51,060 nucleotides of DNA from Oscillospiraceae bacterium. GTDB lineage: Bacteria > Bacillota > Clostridia > Christensenellales > Aristaeellaceae. Shown in pieces: positions 7,433-15,158 of this stretch; position 1 is the first letter of the stretch, and every line of letters starts with the position of its first letter. Location: NCBI GenBank assembly GCA_031270865.1, contig JAISWI010000022.1:1-51060 (forward strand), in the 5' to 3' direction. Made by a program: the position numbers and the translations under genes. Below the pieces are notes generated by a model. That model searched no databases and had not been told where the DNA came from. It saw nothing but the letters and a program-made list of their open reading frames with translations.

Positions 7433-9052
7433 TTACTGGTGATTCGCCCAATACCAGTCGCGTACTTCCTGTACCATCTCGGTTAACCCAGCCTGGTCCA
7501 GCTCCGCTATGTACGCGTCCCAGTCATCATCAATGCTCCTCTTCCCCGTGATGAATTCTATCATCGCCGTGTCCTTCAGCTGAGTTATACCATTCTGGTA
7601 TTCACCCATCTTCGGCAGCGAGAACTGTACCAAATTGATGATCCCATCCTTATCATAACCCAGACTGTACGCGAACTCCGCCCCGCGCCCTACATTGCGT
7701 TCCGCCGGCGTGGGCGCCATCTGCAGCCATATTCCGTAATCATCGCTCGGCCCCACATCCGGATGCGCCTCCGAGAACTCCTGCCGGATCGCGTACGAGC
7801 CATCCTCCTTTATAGTCCAATACCAATTCTCGCCTTCCGGCCCATACGCCCACTCCAGCCACGCCTGCTTCTCATCCGAATAAACCGTGTGATACCGAAT
7901 CAGCGCGTAGTCCATGATCCGCAGAACGCGCGCAAACCGCTCCTCATCCTCCGTCAGCTCTGGACTAAAGCAGTAGAACTGCGACAGCATGTTCCACGCC
8001 TTTACTCCCTTGCCGTACGGCCCCTCTACGGGCTGCCCGAACTCAATCCTTGCCTCGGGATTAACAGCGACCAATTCCTTGGACACATTACCCGGCAGTA
8101 TCTCAACATCCTCGCCGTTCTCGTCTATCTCCATGTACATGCCCGGCATCACCCAATGGTAGTAATTGCCCCTCACGGTCATGCCGATCCTTCCGTTGAT
8201 GAACGAGTTGGAGATTGCCCAGTATCCGCCTGTATTCTCGCCGGTGATGAACTCAGGATCGATCACTCCATCCTCGTACCATTTCTTCGCTGTCCTTAGC
8301 GCTTCCCTGTACTGTTCTGTTACCGCGGCGTACTCTACCTCGCCGCCTATCAACTGGAAGTAGCTGTGGTCGTTGCGCCCGTCGGCCGCGCCGGGGTTCA
8401 CTCCGTAGGCCCCGAAGAGGTTGCGCAGCCCGTCCGAGGATACGCCGTAGGTATCCTTTTCGCCGTTCCCGTCCGGGTCCTCGTTGGCGAACTTATACAT
8501 TAGCGTTTCCAGTTCTTCCAGCGTCTCCGGCGTCTTATCCACGCCTACCGCGTCCATCCAGTCCTTGTTGTAGATGATGGGCAGGTGGAACGCGTTGCCC
8601 GCCGCTATCGCGGGGATCGCGTACTGTTCGCCTTCGACCGCGCCCATGCTCCAGAACGCGCCGTCCTCCAGCTCGTCCAGCAGCTTTGCGGTATAGGGCA
8701 TGTACTCGCGGACCAGGCCCACGTCAAACGAGCCTATAACGCCCTGCGAGACATAGTTGGACATTTGCGAGGGATCCTTCATGCGGATGACGTCGGGGGT
8801 ATCGCCGCCGGCTATGTAGGTATTCAGCACCTCCAGGAAGTTCGCGTCCTCGATGTTCAGCATGTTGATGTCGACGTTGAACATCTCCTCGTACTTCTGG
8901 AGTATGACCGCGTCTTCCGTAAGCGGGGCCGCGATGTAGGTTGTCCAGGTGATGTTGTGCTTCTCCGCGTACGGGGTTTCCTCCGCCGCCGCGAAGGACG
9001 CCAGTCCCGCCGCTAAGCAGAGCGCCAGCAGGATGGACAGGTACTTGCGCAT
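7433..9052 (-). CDS. Carbohydrate ABC transporter substrate-binding protein (LplA/YtcQ-like, SBP family 1)
   Basis: A 539-residue extracellular solute-binding protein, long for family 1 and of the length typical of LplA/YtcQ-type proteins that work with LplB/LplC permeases on oligosaccharides. Residues 1-23 are a signal peptide ending in A-A-A before E-E; there is no lipobox Cys. The mature part has Y-E-E-M-F-N-V-D, then G-G-D-T-P-D-V and later W-M-D-A-V-G-V-D-K-T-P-E-T-L-E-E-L segments typical of the group. It is the last gene of the minus-strand operon starting at 12677 and is 43 nt from the LplC-type permease. Its stop touches the 81-bp palindrome. The sugar is unknown. Confidence 0.92.
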   Translation of the reverse strand: MRKYLSILLALCLAAGLASFAAAEETPYAEKHNITWTTYIAAPLTEDAVILQKYEEMFNVDINMLNIEDANFLEVLNTYIAGGDTPDVIRMKDPSQMSNYVSQGVIGSFDVGLVREYMPYTAKLLDELEDGAFWSMGAVEGEQYAIPAIAAGNAFHLPIIYNKDWMDAVGVDKTPETLEELETLMYKFANEDPDGNGEKDTYGVSSDGLRNLFGAYGVNPGAADGRNDHSYFQLIGGEVEYAAVTEQYREALRTAKKWYEDGVIDPEFITGENTGGYWAISNSFINGRIGMTVRGNYYHWVMPGMYMEIDENGEDVEILPGNVSKELVAVNPEARIEFGQPVEGPYGKGVKAWNMLSQFYCFSPELTEDEERFARVLRIMDYALIRYHTVYSDEKQAWLEWAYGPEGENWYWTIKEDGSYAIRQEFSEAHPDVGPSDDYGIWLQMAPTPAERNVGRGAEFAYSLGYDKDGIINLVQFSLPKMGEYQNGITQLKDTAMIEFITGKRSIDDDWDAYIAELDQAGLTEMVQEVRDWYWANHQ

Positions 9053-9095
9053 GGATGCCGCCTCCTTAATAGTTGATGATGACTCACAAGGGCTG

Positions 9096-10010
9096 CTAGC
9101 CCTTGAGTGATCCGATCATGACGCCCTTTACGAAATACTTCTGTATGAATGGATAAACCAGCAGGATGGGTATCGTCGCGACCATGACCGTCGCGGCCTT
9201 AATCGTCTCGGTGTTCATTTGCGGGTTGCCGGTCACCTGCTCGCCTGAAAGCGGTATGATGGACGCGTCGCCCAGCAGGACCACCCGGCGCAGGATCAGC
9301 TGCAGCGTCTGTTTCTCCGTCGTCCTGATGTAGATCATCGCGTCGAACCACGCGTTCCAATGCGACACGGCTGTCCACAGCCCCACTGTCGCGAGTATGG
9401 GCATGGACAGCGGCAGGATGATCTTATACAGGATGAGGACGTCGTTCGCGCCGTCCAGCTTGGCGGACTCCTCCAGGCTGTCGGGCAGCGTCGTGAGGTA
9501 ATTTCTCATAATGACGATGTTGTACGCGCTGATCGCTCCGGGCAGTATGAGCGACCAGACGGAGTCGATCAGCCCCAGGTCCTTAATGAGCAGGTACTCT
9601 GGGATAATCCCGCCGGAGAAGAACATCGTAAACACCAGCGTGGCCGTCCAGAACGTTCTATTTGGATAATACTTCTTGCCCAGCACATACGCCATATTGA
9701 ACCCCAGCGCCAGCGCTATGAGCGTGCCGGCGACCGCGCGCAAGATCGTCCAGCCGAAGGAGTAATAGATGTACCTCGTGCCCAGCGCGTTCTTATAGCT
9801 TTCCAGCGAGATGATGGGCGGCCACAGGTATACCTTGGAAAGCGCGACGCGCTGCGCGTCCGCCAGCGAAACCGCCAGCAGGTACCAGAACGGGTACAGC
9901 ATGGACAGCGCGAGCAGGCCCAGCGCCGCCTCGTTGAGGCGGTCGAAGACGATCTCCCCGAGACTCTTGCGGACACGGCGCGGGCGCCTGTCCGCCCGGG
10001 TTGTTATCAT
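9096..10010 (-). CDS. Carbohydrate ABC transporter permease (LplC/YtcP-like)
   Basis: A 304-residue inner-membrane permease subunit with six predicted membrane segments (the first near residues 28-50). The EAA loop that docks the ATPase reads E-E-S-A-K-L-D-G-A-N, followed by the usual I-I-L-P-L-S-M-P, and the C-terminus ends G-V-M-I-G-S-L-K-G as in LplC/MalG-type proteins. It pairs with the permease at 10023-10979, 12 nt away, and with the binding protein downstream. No ATPase gene is in the cluster; such systems often share a MsmX-like ATPase encoded elsewhere. Confidence 0.93.
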   Translation of the reverse strand: MITTRADRRPRRVRKSLGEIVFDRLNEAALGLLALSMLYPFWYLLAVSLADAQRVALSKVYLWPPIISLESYKNALGTRYIYYSFGWTILRAVAGTLIALALGFNMAYVLGKKYYPNRTFWTATLVFTMFFSGGIIPEYLLIKDLGLIDSVWSLILPGAISAYNIVIMRNYLTTLPDSLEESAKLDGANDVLILYKIILPLSMPILATVGLWTAVSHWNAWFDAMIYIRTTEKQTLQLILRRVVLLGDASIIPLSGEQVTGNPQMNTETIKAATVMVATIPILLVYPFIQKYFVKGVMIGSLKG

Positions 10011-10022
10011 TCCATCACCGCC

Positions 10023-10979
10023 TCACCATATGCCGTAGTCGTTCACGCGCCGCGAGAACCAGTTCGTCGCCAGCACCAGGCTGAACGAGACGAGGTTGCG
10101 GAACAGGCCGATAGCCGTGGACTGGCTGTACTTCATGTTCTTAAGCCCCAGGTCGTACGTCAGTACGCCCAGCACGTTGGTGATCCTGCTTACCGCCGCG
10201 TTGGTCATGTTGTAGACCTGGTCGAAGTTATCGTTGAGCACGGAGCCGGAGCGCATGATCAGCATAATCGTTATGGTCGGCGCTATAGCGGGAAGCGTGA
10301 TGAATATGACGCGCTGGAACCGCGACGCGCCGTCTATCAGCGCGGCCTCGTACATCTCCTGGTCCACGCCCGCCAGCGCCGCGAGGAATATGATCGAGCC
10401 CCAGCCGATCCCCTTCCACAGGTTCGCCGCGACCAGCACCAGCCGGAACGTGTCCGGCTCGCCCATGAAGTAGTAAGGCTTCAGCCCCAGTCCCTTCGCG
10501 AGCGCGGCGAGCGGGCCCGCCGACGGGGACAGCAGCTGGAGGAACAGCCCCGACAGCGTGATCCACGATATGAAGTGGGGCAGGTATGAAAACGTTTGCA
10601 CCAGCTTCTTGTAACGCGCGTTGTTCAGCTCGTTCAGCAGCAGCGCCAGCGCGATCTGCGCCGGGAAGCTGACGAGGAGGTTGGCCGCGCCAAGGATCAG
10701 CGTGTTCCTGAACGCCGCCGAGAACCCCGGCATGCGGAACACCTGCTTGAAGATATCAAGCCCTACCCATGGGCTATCGAGGATCCCGGCCTTGATCCTG
10801 AATTCCTTGAACGCGATCGTCAGGCCGTATATCGGTATATATTTAAATATAACCAGCGCGGCGAGGCTGGGCAGCATAAGCAGCGTCAGGTAGCGGTACC
10901 GCCAGTACAGCTTCGCCGTGCCCGCGAAAGAGGGGGCGCTTCGTTTTGCGCTTATAACGTTCCCGGATGATATCGCCAC
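10023..10979 (-). CDS. Carbohydrate ABC transporter permease (LplB/YteP-like)
   Basis: A 318-residue permease of the LplB/YteP type. After a short basic N-terminus (about 30 residues) comes the family opening Y-L-T-L-L-M-L-P-S-L-A-A-L-V-I-F-K-Y-I-P, then six membrane segments. The EAA loop is Y-E-A-A-L-I-D-G-A-S followed by I-T-L-P-A-I-A-P, and the C-terminal N-W-F-S-R-R-V-N-D-Y-G-I-W is characteristic of this subgroup. It starts 3 nt after the stop of the putative glycan enzyme, so the genes are translationally coupled. Confidence 0.93.
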   Translation of the reverse strand: MAISSGNVISAKRSAPSFAGTAKLYWRYRYLTLLMLPSLAALVIFKYIPIYGLTIAFKEFRIKAGILDSPWVGLDIFKQVFRMPGFSAAFRNTLILGAANLLVSFPAQIALALLLNELNNARYKKLVQTFSYLPHFISWITLSGLFLQLLSPSAGPLAALAKGLGLKPYYFMGEPDTFRLVLVAANLWKGIGWGSIIFLAALAGVDQEMYEAALIDGASRFQRVIFITLPAIAPTITIMLIMRSGSVLNDNFDQVYNMTNAAVSRITNVLGVLTYDLGLKNMKYSQSTAIGLFRNLVSFSLVLATNWFSRRVNDYGIW

Positions 10980-10982
10980 GCC

Positions 10983-12677
10983 TCATCCCTCCCGCGCCAG
11001 TTTTTCCAGCGGCGGCAGCGAGGCCGCGCGGATCTCCAGCGTTTTATCGACCGGGGTCGTCGCCGTGAGGTACATGGTGAAGTGGTCGCCGCTTTGCGGG
11101 TACGCGCCTTCGCTTCGCCCCAGCAACCCATGCGACCCGAACAGCGGCCCGATGGTAATCATCTCTCCGCGCGGACCGGCGACCTCCGCGTAACCGCGCA
11201 GCGCTACTATGGATTCCCCCGCCTTGCCATCCAGCAGGAATGAATCCGTTCGAACGCGGCACGGCGCGGCGAACCCGATCTCCACGCGCAGCGGCAGCCT
11301 ATCGATCCCCTCGGTGTGTACGCGAACGTCTATGCCGCCTTCCCGCGAAACAACGGTCACGGTGGTTATCAGCGGCAGGCCGTAGGTCTTCTCGCGGGTC
11401 CGCTCGTTATCCATTGCCCACCAGTCGGACGTGGGCGGCTTATCGGGATCGTCGGGATCCCACGGCAGGTAGTACCAACCCTCGGCCCGCGCCCGCAGCC
11501 GGTATCCGCCGTCCACGCGCTCTATCGTCTCCGGCTTGAAGTTGCGCTGGTCGCAGATGTTGGAATAGACGACCATATACATAGGAAACGATCCGTGCTG
11601 GAAGTACAGGAAGTTGGCCTTGCCCAGCATTAACGTCCATGAGATATTCCCGTCGCGGACCCGCGTGATCGCCGATTCACGGAAGGATCGGTCATACTTC
11701 AGGAACGGCGGGCTGAACGATTCATCCGGACAGTCCGACCCATAGCCGTCGGCCTCCGGGTACAGCAGCAGCCACTCAACGCCGCCGGGCTTTACGCCGC
11801 GGCGCTGGCACGAGCGGTAAATCCACTCGGCCATCGCGCCAAGCCTCTTATCCTGGAGCAGCCAGCCCGCCATGAGGTACAGTTCATAGTAGGAATCCAT
11901 GTAAACCTTGCGGCCGCGGTCCTGGCGCGTTGAGTTGTTCGTGAACACGGAATCGTCCGGATCGATATACGCGTACATCATCTCCAGGTTGCGTCTCGCG
12001 GACTCAAGGTACTTCGCGTCGCCCGTGGCCAGGTACAGGCGGATCATCTGGTCGTCGTTGACCTGGTTGTAATTCCCGGCGGAACGCTCCGCGAACTCGC
12101 CGTCCTCGTTGATATCCAGTCCCTCTGACAGGTATGTCTCCGCCCGCGCCATTAACTCGCCGCGCCCGGTGATTTTCCAGCAATGCGCCAGGCAAGACGC
12201 GATGGCCCAGCGGTGATTGGGCGTATGGAACCCGCCGGCCGCGATACCTGAGGCCGCCGAGTCGATGAGGCGGTACATGGGCCCGCGCAGCCACCGCGCC
12301 TCCGGGACGCCGCGCTTCTCCAGCGCCCACCACGCGAACAGCGCGGCGTTGATCATGAACGCCGTGTCCGGCGGCGAGGCGAAGTTGCAGCCCGACAGGT
12401 CGAAGCAACCGTCCGGGCGCTGCCAGCGTTCCATATAGGCGAGGGAGGCCTCCAGCGCGGCGCGAATCTTTTCCGATAGGAAATGAGCGCTCTCCCCATG
12501 CATGTACGCGAGAGCGAGGCGGCTGAACCCGAAGCCCGACATACGCGGCTCCACGTAATGGCTGGGCAGGAGGAACCCGCCGTAGTTCGGGCTTGCCGTG
12601 TCCATCACCTGACAGGCGGCCAAACGCTCCGCGTCGTCGTCCAACGCGCGGACCATTTCCACGATATGTCCCGCCAA
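10983..12677 (-). CDS. Putative (alpha/alpha)6-barrel glycan-active enzyme
   Basis: A 564-residue protein with no signal peptide and no family I can name with confidence. The first 350 or so residues alternate helical segments with Trp/Tyr/His-rich loops (W-Q-R-P-D-G-C-F-D, G-G-F-H-T-P-N-H-R-W, N-Y-N-Q-V-N-D-D-Q-M-I-R), as in alpha/alpha-toroid glycosidases and lyases. The last 200 look like a beta-sandwich. It heads the operon with an LplABC-type transporter, so a role in cutting an imported oligosaccharide, such as an unsaturated uronyl or polysaccharide-lyase product, is an inference. The start is uncertain: TTG 12677 after a G-rich site, GTG 12662, or ATG 12656. Confidence 0.6.
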   Translation of the reverse strand: MAGHIVEMVRALDDDAERLAACQVMDTASPNYGGFLLPSHYVEPRMSGFGFSRLALAYMHGESAHFLSEKIRAALEASLAYMERWQRPDGCFDLSGCNFASPPDTAFMINAALFAWWALEKRGVPEARWLRGPMYRLIDSAASGIAAGGFHTPNHRWAIASCLAHCWKITGRGELMARAETYLSEGLDINEDGEFAERSAGNYNQVNDDQMIRLYLATGDAKYLESARRNLEMMYAYIDPDDSVFTNNSTRQDRGRKVYMDSYYELYLMAGWLLQDKRLGAMAEWIYRSCQRRGVKPGGVEWLLLYPEADGYGSDCPDESFSPPFLKYDRSFRESAITRVRDGNISWTLMLGKANFLYFQHGSFPMYMVVYSNICDQRNFKPETIERVDGGYRLRARAEGWYYLPWDPDDPDKPPTSDWWAMDNERTREKTYGLPLITTVTVVSREGGIDVRVHTEGIDRLPLRVEIGFAAPCRVRTDSFLLDGKAGESIVALRGYAEVAGPRGEMITIGPLFGSHGLLGRSEGAYPQSGDHFTMYLTATTPVDKTLEIRAASLPPLEKLAREG

Positions 12678-12748
12678 ACCCGCCGCCCCCTTACGCGCGT
12701 CGCTCCGCTAGTATGGCGACCCAACCAACCCGATCAAATCTTTCCAAC

Positions 12749-12777
12749 ATTGTACCACACAAACCGCCAGAATTCAA
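12749..12777 (-). promoter_or_regulatory. Predicted promoter of the 12677-7433 carbohydrate operon
   Basis: On the minus strand TTGAAT (12777-12772), a 17-nt spacer and TACAAT (12754-12749). The transcript would begin near 12742, giving a leader of about 65 nt to the TTG start. Confidence 0.5.
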
Positions 12778-12808
12778 GACGCGATTTGGGGATATCGATG
12801 ATAAATGA

Positions 12809-12837
12809 TTGACAGTTGGTTAAGTCGCGGTAATAAT
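12809..12837 (+). promoter_or_regulatory. Strong predicted promoter with no protein gene after it
   Basis: A perfect TTGACA (12809-12814), a 17-nt spacer and AATAAT (12832-12837), facing away from the operon promoter at 12749. The next protein gene in this direction is vanH, more than 1.3 kb away beyond the opposite-strand vanW. Confidence 0.5.
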
Positions 12838-12843
12838 GTGACC

Positions 12844-13177
12844 ATATCGCCAACCCAGGGGCATGAACCCGGCAGGCGAGGCTTCCAGGCTCGCGGGGCG
12901 TTCCTGATGTTCAACTTCCCTAGTTTGACGCAACGAAAGAAGAGAGGAAAAGGGAAATCTAGCAAGGATAGTTTGTGTGATTATCTTTCCATTAACAAGC
13001 TCTGTGATAAACAAGTAAAGTCACGTTTAAATCTATTTAACACGTATATCATTATTTACTTACAAACCACAGGGGATCATGCGGTTTTATGATCATCCTG
13101 CGCGCGAAACAAACCGGGCGCCTGAGGATCGAAACGCTTCGAAACTAAACCGCGCGTGTCGAGGGACCCGCGCGGTT
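12844..13177 (+). ncRNA. Candidate structured non-coding RNA, unidentified
   Basis: The 525 bp between 12678 and 13202 hold no convincing protein gene. A good promoter would start a transcript near 12844. The first 80 nt are GC-rich and can fold into nested hairpins: GCGAG/CTCGC near 12877-12895, within outer arms of the GAAC...GTTC kind. A markedly AT-rich stretch follows (about 12910-13070), then a GATCAT/ATGATC hairpin (13075-13094), ending at the 9-bp GC-rich hairpin at 13148-13177. I could not match it to 6S RNA, tmRNA, RNase P, SRP RNA or a known riboswitch. It may instead be plain spacer. Confidence 0.25.
13148..13177. terminator. GC-rich stem-loop downstream of vanW
   Basis: A 9-bp stem (13148-13156 with 13169-13177) and a 12-nt loop. 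It lies 25 nt past the vanW stop on the minus strand and would also end any transcript from 12844. The T-runs after the stem are weak on both strands. Between it and vanW is a 9-nt word (ATGTTCGTT-like) repeated three times at 13178-13204. Confidence 0.5.
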
Positions 13178-13202
13178 ATGTTCGTTATGTTCGTCATGTT
13201 CA

Positions 13203-14009
13203 TTATACTTTCCCAATCTCAATCTCATACCCCACCTCGGTGACATTAGTGTAGAGCCTCTCCCGCCCAAGGACCTCACCGGTCTCCTTACGGATCGTCC
13301 GCCGGATTACGTCTACGGACTCATACGCCTTGCCGTCACGCTTATAGTAGCGCAGATTCTCGTTCATGACGTCATATACCCTCTCGGGCGCTGTGGGAAC
13401 GAGGATCCTGCCGTAATAGCGCGTTTCGTCCTGATCAAGCTCGATCTGCATCGGCTCCCTGGTATCGTTTCGCGCGCGCAGGTCGAGCCATCCCTCCAGT
13501 ATTGTCGCGTCCACGCCGCTCGGGTCGTCCGGCGAAGGGTTGGGGAACTCCTTTACGCCGTGCGGGTGCCGCTCCACTATCGTCAGCGGGGTATGCAGGA
13601 ACAGCCAGAACAGCGTGTTGCTCAGCTGGCACAGCCCGCCGCCGTAGACGGCGGTCAGCTTGCCGCAGACCACGCATAGCCCGTCCTTATACCGTTCGCG
13701 TTTGTCGGCGTGACGCGCCAGCCACCACAATGAAAACGTTTCGCCCGGATGGATCACCACGCGCGACACCGCTTCCGAGGCCAGGCGCAGGTTGTGGATC
13801 TTGTTATACTGGTACTTGATATCCATGCCCGTGCGCTCATTGACCAGCAGCGACTTAGCGCCCGCCAGCTCGTATGGGAACAGGGCTTCCTTGCGTGAGG
13901 CGTAGCGGCTACCATCCAGCCTCATCCCCATATAATAACATTTCTTGCGCTGCCACTGCCGCGCCGGAAGCAAAAAAGGAAAACGCCGCGTCATCAGTTC
14001 CCTTCCCAT
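13203..14009 (-). CDS. vanW: VanW family protein
   Basis: A 268-residue VanW-family protein. VanW accompanies vanB- and vanG-type glycopeptide-resistance clusters, but its biochemical job is not established. The core is recognised from the stretch around residues 70-130: K-I-H-N-L-R-L-A, then H-P-G-E-T-F-S-L-W, and Y-G-G-G-L-C-Q-L-S-N. It has no signal peptide, with an N-terminus of basic R-F-P-F-L-L-P type. ATG 14009 follows GGAGG by 8 nt. It is transcribed away from vanH across a 189-bp shared control region, so van regulation may act in both directions. In known vanB clusters vanW lies in line with the others, so the divergent placement is unusual. Confidence 0.9.
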   Translation of the reverse strand: MGRELMTRRFPFLLPARQWQRKKCYYMGMRLDGSRYASRKEALFPYELAGAKSLLVNERTGMDIKYQYNKIHNLRLASEAVSRVVIHPGETFSLWWLARHADKRERYKDGLCVVCGKLTAVYGGGLCQLSNTLFWLFLHTPLTIVERHPHGVKEFPNPSPDDPSGVDATILEGWLDLRARNDTREPMQIELDQDETRYYGRILVPTAPERVYDVMNENLRYYKRDGKAYESVDVIRRTIRKETGEVLGRERLYTNVTEVGYEIEIGKV

Positions 14010-14122
14010 AAATAACGCCTCCTCCGCTTGGTCCCGGCCTTATTCTATCCGGTTTAACCGCCGGAGTGTTTAAGCGCGGCTTGATAAAACCATATGATTA
14101 CCTGAATATAAATCAAGACAGC

Positions 14123-14192
14123 CTTAAGGATTTCCTAAGACGGAACCAACAAACCGCGCGTACCGTTCGGGCTACAATACCGCTGTTGGAGG
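14123..14192 (+). promoter_or_regulatory. Predicted vanH promoter with a candidate VanR operator
   Basis: An inverted repeat CTTAAGG-ATT-TCCTAAG (14123-14139) lies upstream of a -10 box TACAAT (14173-14178). No -35 match stands at the right distance, which suits an activator-dependent promoter. The ribosome site GGAGG is at 14188-14192, 6 nt before ATG 14199. That VanR binds the repeat is inferred from position only; it does not clearly match the direct-repeat VanR boxes of enterococci. Confidence 0.4.
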
Positions 14193-14198
14193 TACGAT

Positions 14199-15158
14199 AT
14201 GCCTGATGGAATGCTAACGGTTTTCGGTTGCGCGGGGGAAGAACGGCTGCTGTTCGAGCGATATGCCGCGCGGCTCAACGCCCGGATTACCTGCGTCGGC
14301 GAACCGATACGACCAGCGAGCGCGGGCCTGATCCCGCCTGAAAGCGCGGTCAGCGTGAGCCACATGTCGCCTGTCGATGCCCGGCTGGTCCGGATTTTAC
14401 GCGACCGCGGCGTGGGATACCTGTCCTCGCGCAGCGTCGGGCTGGACCACATAGACCTCGCGGAGGCGAAACTGGCAGGCATACTTGTTAAGGGAGTCGA
14501 CTACTCGCCGGAGAGCGTCGCCGAGTACACGGTCATGTTGATGCTGATGGCGATGCGCAACGCCCGACAGACACTGCTCCGCGCGGGCCGCCTCGACTTC
14601 CGGCTGCAGGACAGGCGCCCGCCTGAACTGCGCGACATGACAGTCGGCGTGGTCGGGACCGGGCGGATCGGCAGCGCGGTGATTGGCCTGCTGCGGGGCT
14701 TCATGTGCCGGTTAGTCGCGTACGACCCGCGCCCGCGCGCGAACGTCGCCTATCTGGAACTTGATGAGCTGCTGCGGGTGAGCGACCTGGTGACACTGCA
14801 CCTGCCGCTTACCACGGCGACACGGCATCTGCTTGACCGGGCGCGGATCGAGAGAATGAAGCGCGGCGCGATCCTCATCAACACCGCCCGCGGCGCGTTG
14901 GTCGATACGCCGGCGTTGGCGGACGCGCTCGAGCGCGGCGATATCGCGTCCGCCGCGCTTGATGTCGTCGAAGGGGAAGAGGGCTGGTTTTACCGGGATT
15001 GTTCACGCGCGGGCCTGCCGCCGTTCCAGCGTCTGCTCTCGCTGCCCAACGCGATCGTCACACCGCACACCGCGTTCTATACCCGCCACGCGCTCGAGGA
15101 CACAGCGCGCAACACGCTTCAAGATTATCTTGAATATATAGGAGGATCAGGGAGATGA
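14199..15158 (+). CDS. vanH: D-lactate dehydrogenase VanH
   Basis: A 319-residue D-specific 2-hydroxyacid dehydrogenase that reduces pyruvate to D-lactate, the substrate for the next gene product. The NAD-binding motif is G153-T-G155-R-I-G158. The catalytic residues are R231 (in N-T-A-R-G-A-L-V-D), E258 or E260 (in V-E-G-E-E-G) and H290 (in T-P-H-T-A-F-Y). The W-F-Y and late T-P-H-T-A-F-Y-T segments fit VanH better than housekeeping D-LDH. ATGA overlap joins it to the ligase gene. It opens the van operon, behind the control region shared with vanW. Confidence 0.95.
   Translation: MPDGMLTVFGCAGEERLLFERYAARLNARITCVGEPIRPASAGLIPPESAVSVSHMSPVDARLVRILRDRGVGYLSSRSVGLDHIDLAEAKLAGILVKGVDYSPESVAEYTVMLMLMAMRNARQTLLRAGRLDFRLQDRRPPELRDMTVGVVGTGRIGSAVIGLLRGFMCRLVAYDPRPRANVAYLELDELLRVSDLVTLHLPLTTATRHLLDRARIERMKRGAILINTARGALVDTPALADALERGDIASAALDVVEGEEGWFYRDCSRAGLPPFQRLLSLPNAIVTPHTAFYTRHALEDTARNTLQDYLEYIGGSGR

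Noticed and set aside
9360..10589. A 409-codon plus-strand frame opposite the permease genes
   Set aside because: It is antisense to two permeases with clear family motifs, and is Arg/Gln/Val-rich as expected of a shadow frame in GC-rich DNA.
12805..13092. A 95-codon open frame in the region between the carbohydrate operon and vanW
   Set aside because: It starts inside a promoter-like sequence, has no ribosome site, and its composition changes with the DNA from GC- to AT-rich.
13178..13206. Three ATGTTCGTT-like 9-nt repeats after vanW
   Set aside because: Too short and too close to the gene end to assign a role; noted only in the terminator entry.
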